From Granulosicoccus sp964449565 (lineage in GTDB: Bacteria; Pseudomonadota; Gammaproteobacteria; Granulosicoccales; Granulosicoccaceae), in assembly GCA_964449565.1 (NCBI GenBank), contig CAYUZB010000002.1, positions 1 to 64,000 on the forward strand: a stretch of DNA of 64,000 nucleotides, written 5' to 3'. The translations under genes were made by a program, and so were the position numbers. Every line of letters begins with the position of its first letter. Within the stretch, counting starts at the first letter, position 1. Positions 61,940 through 64,000 of the stretch are shown here, one piece after another. Under the pieces are notes generated by a model. The model ran no database searches, was not told the origin of the DNA, and saw only the letters and a program-made list of their open reading frames with translations.

Positions 61940-63894
61940 GAGGCTATCTTCATCGCGGCACTTGCATCTGGTATATCAAGCGTCTGGATATTAACCGTTG
62001 CGTCGATCGTACCCTTGCGGCCATCTTCGAAAACAACTTCTGTGGACACGAATGCGGATTCCTGATCTGAATACAGGGCTTTGATCAGGACATCGTATCG
62101 TTCGTTGATAAAATTCCTGCGCACCTTTTGCGTGCGAGTCAATTCACCATCGTCGGCATCAAGTTCCTTGTGCAAGATCAGGAATCGCTTGATTCGTGCA
62201 CCGGAGACTCGAGGCTCGGCAGCCAGATCGGCGTTAACCTTTTCTATGTGTGACTGGACCATGGCATACACCTGCGGATGACCGGCCAGTTCCTGATAGG
62301 AACCATAGGCAATGTTGTTGCGCTCAGCCCAATTCGAAACTGATGTCAGATCAATATTGATAAAGGCCGTAACGAACTCGCGATTGTCACCAAAGGCAAC
62401 AGCCTCTTTTATCGTGGGAAAGAATTTGAGTTTGTTCTCGATGTACTTCGGAGGAAACAGGCTGCCGTTTTCAAGCTTGCCGACATCCTTGGCGCGATCA
62501 ATAATGCGCAAGTGACCACGATCATCGATGAATCCGGCATCGCCCGTGTATACCCAACCATCTTCAGTCTTGGTAGACGCTGTGGCCTCCTCATTTCGGT
62601 AGTAGCCGACGAACACCCCCGGGGAGCGGTAAAGCACTTCGCCAGAGTCGGCGATCTTCAGCTCGACACCCGGTGAAGGCCTGCCTACCGTATCAGCATC
62701 GATCTCGCCGTCAGGTTGTGCCGTAATATAAACACTCGCTTCGGTCTGACCGTACAACTGTTTCAAGTTGATACCGATCGATCGGTAAAAGCGAAAAATA
62801 TCCGGACCTATGGCCTCCCCCGCCGTATAGGCAACCCGCACTTTAGACATACCCAAACGATTTTTTAACGGGCCGTAGACGAACCATTCGCCCAAACGGT
62901 AATGCCATAGTGCCAATGGCGAAAGACTTTCGCCATTCAACACAGCCTCACCGTGTCGTGTAGCAACTTTCAAAAAATGCTCATACAGTGCACGTTTGGG
63001 ACGACTGGCATCTTCCATGGCAACCGTAATCGCTGTCAGTATCGATTCAAATACCCGTGGAGGCGCAAAGAAATAGCTAGGCGCTATTTCCCGGCGATCG
63101 GCATTGACCGTATCCAGACTCTCGGGACAACAAACACAGTAACCTGCAGTCAACGATTGGCCATAACTGAAAACATGATCACCCACCCACGCTAACGGGA
63201 GATAGGCAATGGTCTCCTCACGATGGTCAAGTTTGTCAAAGTCATTCGCATTGATGCAAGTCACGATCAAATTGTCATGCGAAAGCATGACGCCCTTTGG
63301 GCGACCGGTTGTCCCCGATGTGTACAGTATTACGCACAGATCATCACCCTTAATCTTGTCTATTCCTTCGCGCCAGGCGACGGCCCTATGCTTGTCGCGC
63401 TCAAGTGCCTGAGCGCCGAACTCCCGCACCGCATCGATATTAAAGATGGTGTCTGAGTCGTAGTCGCGCAAGCCGCGCGCCTCGTCGTACATGAGGCAGT
63501 CAAGTTCAGGCAGTTGATCCTGCACCGACAACACCTTGTCGATCTGTTCCTGATCCTGACAGATGGCAAAACGTACGGCGGCGTGCTCGAGCACAAACAC
63601 CATTTCATCAGCTACCGCATCAGCATACATTGGCACCGGTATGGCACCTAGCGCCTGAATAGCGGCAAACGACCAGTAGAGTCTGGGGCGGTTGGCACCA
63701 ATAATGGCGACGCGATCACCCGGATTGACACCGAGCTCAGCCAAGCCTAATGAAAAATTTTGTACTTCGTTACAGACATCGGCCCAACTCCATTCACGCC
63801 AGATACCGAGATCCTTGTGGCGCATTGCGACGCGATCAGAATACTGTTCAGTATTTCTGAGCAGGTAATGAACAAGCGTCGGCAATGTCTGCAT
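61936..63894 (-). CDS. AMP-dependent acyl-CoA synthetase (long-chain type)
   Basis: A 652-residue adenylate-forming enzyme. ATP loop YTSGTTGRPKGVMLSH (about 193-208), LYGQTEASVY, GWVYTGDAGFIDDRGHLRII (the YTGD motif) and AKDVGKLENGSLFPPKYIEN near the C-terminus place it with FadD15-type long-chain or bulky-acid CoA ligases. It lies directly between serS (4 bases upstream) and livG (4-base overlap), so it is expressed with the transporter. Substrate could be an aromatic or branched acid; this is inference. Confidence 0.92.
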   Translation of the reverse strand: MQTLPTLVHYLLRNTEQYSDRVAMRHKDLGIWREWSWADVCNEVQNFSLGLAELGVNPGDRVAIIGANRPRLYWSFAAIQALGAIPVPMYADAVADEMVFVLEHAAVRFAICQDQEQIDKVLSVQDQLPELDCLMYDEARGLRDYDSDTIFNIDAVREFGAQALERDKHRAVAWREGIDKIKGDDLCVILYTSGTTGRPKGVMLSHDNLIVTCINANDFDKLDHREETIAYLPLAWVGDHVFSYGQSLTAGYCVCCPESLDTVNADRREIAPSYFFAPPRVFESILTAITVAMEDASRPKRALYEHFLKVATRHGEAVLNGESLSPLALWHYRLGEWFVYGPLKNRLGMSKVRVAYTAGEAIGPDIFRFYRSIGINLKQLYGQTEASVYITAQPDGEIDADTVGRPSPGVELKIADSGEVLYRSPGVFVGYYRNEEATASTKTEDGWVYTGDAGFIDDRGHLRIIDRAKDVGKLENGSLFPPKYIENKLKFFPTIKEAVAFGDNREFVTAFINIDLTSVSNWAERNNIAYGSYQELAGHPQVYAMVQSHIEKVNADLAAEPRVSGARIKRFLILHKELDADDGELTRTQKVRRNFINERYDVLIKALYSDQESAFVSTEVVFEDGRKGTIDATVNIQTLDIPDASAAMKIAS

Positions 63895-63898
63895 CGTG

Positions 63899-64000
63899 TC
63901 AACTTCCCGTGATTAACAAGCTACGTACTCCACCCAGATAAGGCTGCAAGGCGGCAGGTACTTCGATGCTGCCGTCAGCTTGTTGATAATTTTCCATGAT
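63899..64000 (-). CDS. serS: seryl-tRNA synthetase, C-terminal fragment (cut by window edge)
   Basis: The last 33 codons, ending at 63899, read MENYQQADGSIEVPAALQPY and finish with LGGVRSLLITGS. This matches the C-terminus of SerRS (E. coli has MENYQQADGRIEVP). The rest lies beyond the window. The stop is 4 bases before the acyl-CoA synthetase start, so the two may be cotranscribed. Confidence 0.9.
   Translation of the reverse strand: MMENYQQADGSIEVPAALQPYLGGVRSLLITGS

Noticed and set aside
1..64000. CRISPR arrays, insertion sequences, phage genes
   Set aside because: No spaced direct repeats, transposase, integrase or phage structural genes were seen anywhere in the window.

Overview
The window reads as one contig from a flagellated, aerobic, Gram-negative bacterium, most likely a marine gammaproteobacterium. 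Grounds: a complete lateral set of flagellar export and basal-body genes with FlhF, a PomA/PomB-like (sodium-type) stator close to the Vibrio pattern, a system I cytochrome c maturation operon, a one-piece tmRNA with tag ANDDNYAMAA, c-di-GMP signalling proteins, and a SerRS C-terminus like that of enterics. There is one 100-N assembly gap (50835-50934), inside ccmF.

Layout. (1) 3-7295, plus strand: flgJ (5' end outside the window), flgK, flgL, fliC, fliD, fliS, fliT and a small unknown gene. (2) 26497 down to 7323, minus strand: an almost gapless run of 20 genes, fliE-F-G-H-I-J-K-L-M-N-O-P-Q-R, flhB, flhA, flhF, a DUF2802-like gene, pomA, pomB, and a PilZ gene at the far end, preceded by a good sigma-54 promoter candidate. 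No chemotaxis, flhG or fliA genes are here; FliM lacks the usual CheY-binding N-terminus and FlhF has degenerate nucleotide-binding motifs. (3) 26867-27338: ssrA (tmRNA) with promoter and terminator. (4) 27420-33531: a signalling island with a REC-GGDEF-EAL protein, a hybrid histidine kinase with two HPt domains, and a divergent REC-GGDEF cyclase. (5) 33528-38005: a three-gene membrane cluster (GAF-like/HlyD adaptor, PqqD-like/M50 protease/HlyD, periplasmic adaptor), the best candidate for an undescribed export or peptide-handling system. (6) 38093-47687: metabolism and transport: glutaryl-CoA dehydrogenase, an FAD-linked 2-hydroxyacid dehydrogenase, an AEC carrier, an MFS carrier, a coiled-coil protein, a class II aldolase-family protein, and 5-oxoprolinase pxpBCA. 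(7) 47751-48589: a lipoprotein and a stand-alone HTH protein resembling the N-terminal half of BzdR/BoxR. (8) 55491 down to 48786: thioesterase, DUF1285 and ccmABCDEFGH, linked largely by ATGA overlaps. (9) 64000 down to 55522: serS 3' end, an acyl-CoA synthetase, a branched-chain-amino-acid-type ABC transporter (livGHMKF) and a PaaK-like CoA ligase, suggesting uptake of an organic acid coupled to CoA activation.

Motility and c-di-GMP signalling dominate the first 33 kb: the PilZ receptor sits beside the stator genes and the synthesis and breakdown enzymes lie just upstream of the fliE operon. Assignments rest on motif reading and gene order; no database search was run, and residue positions and membrane segments are approximate.
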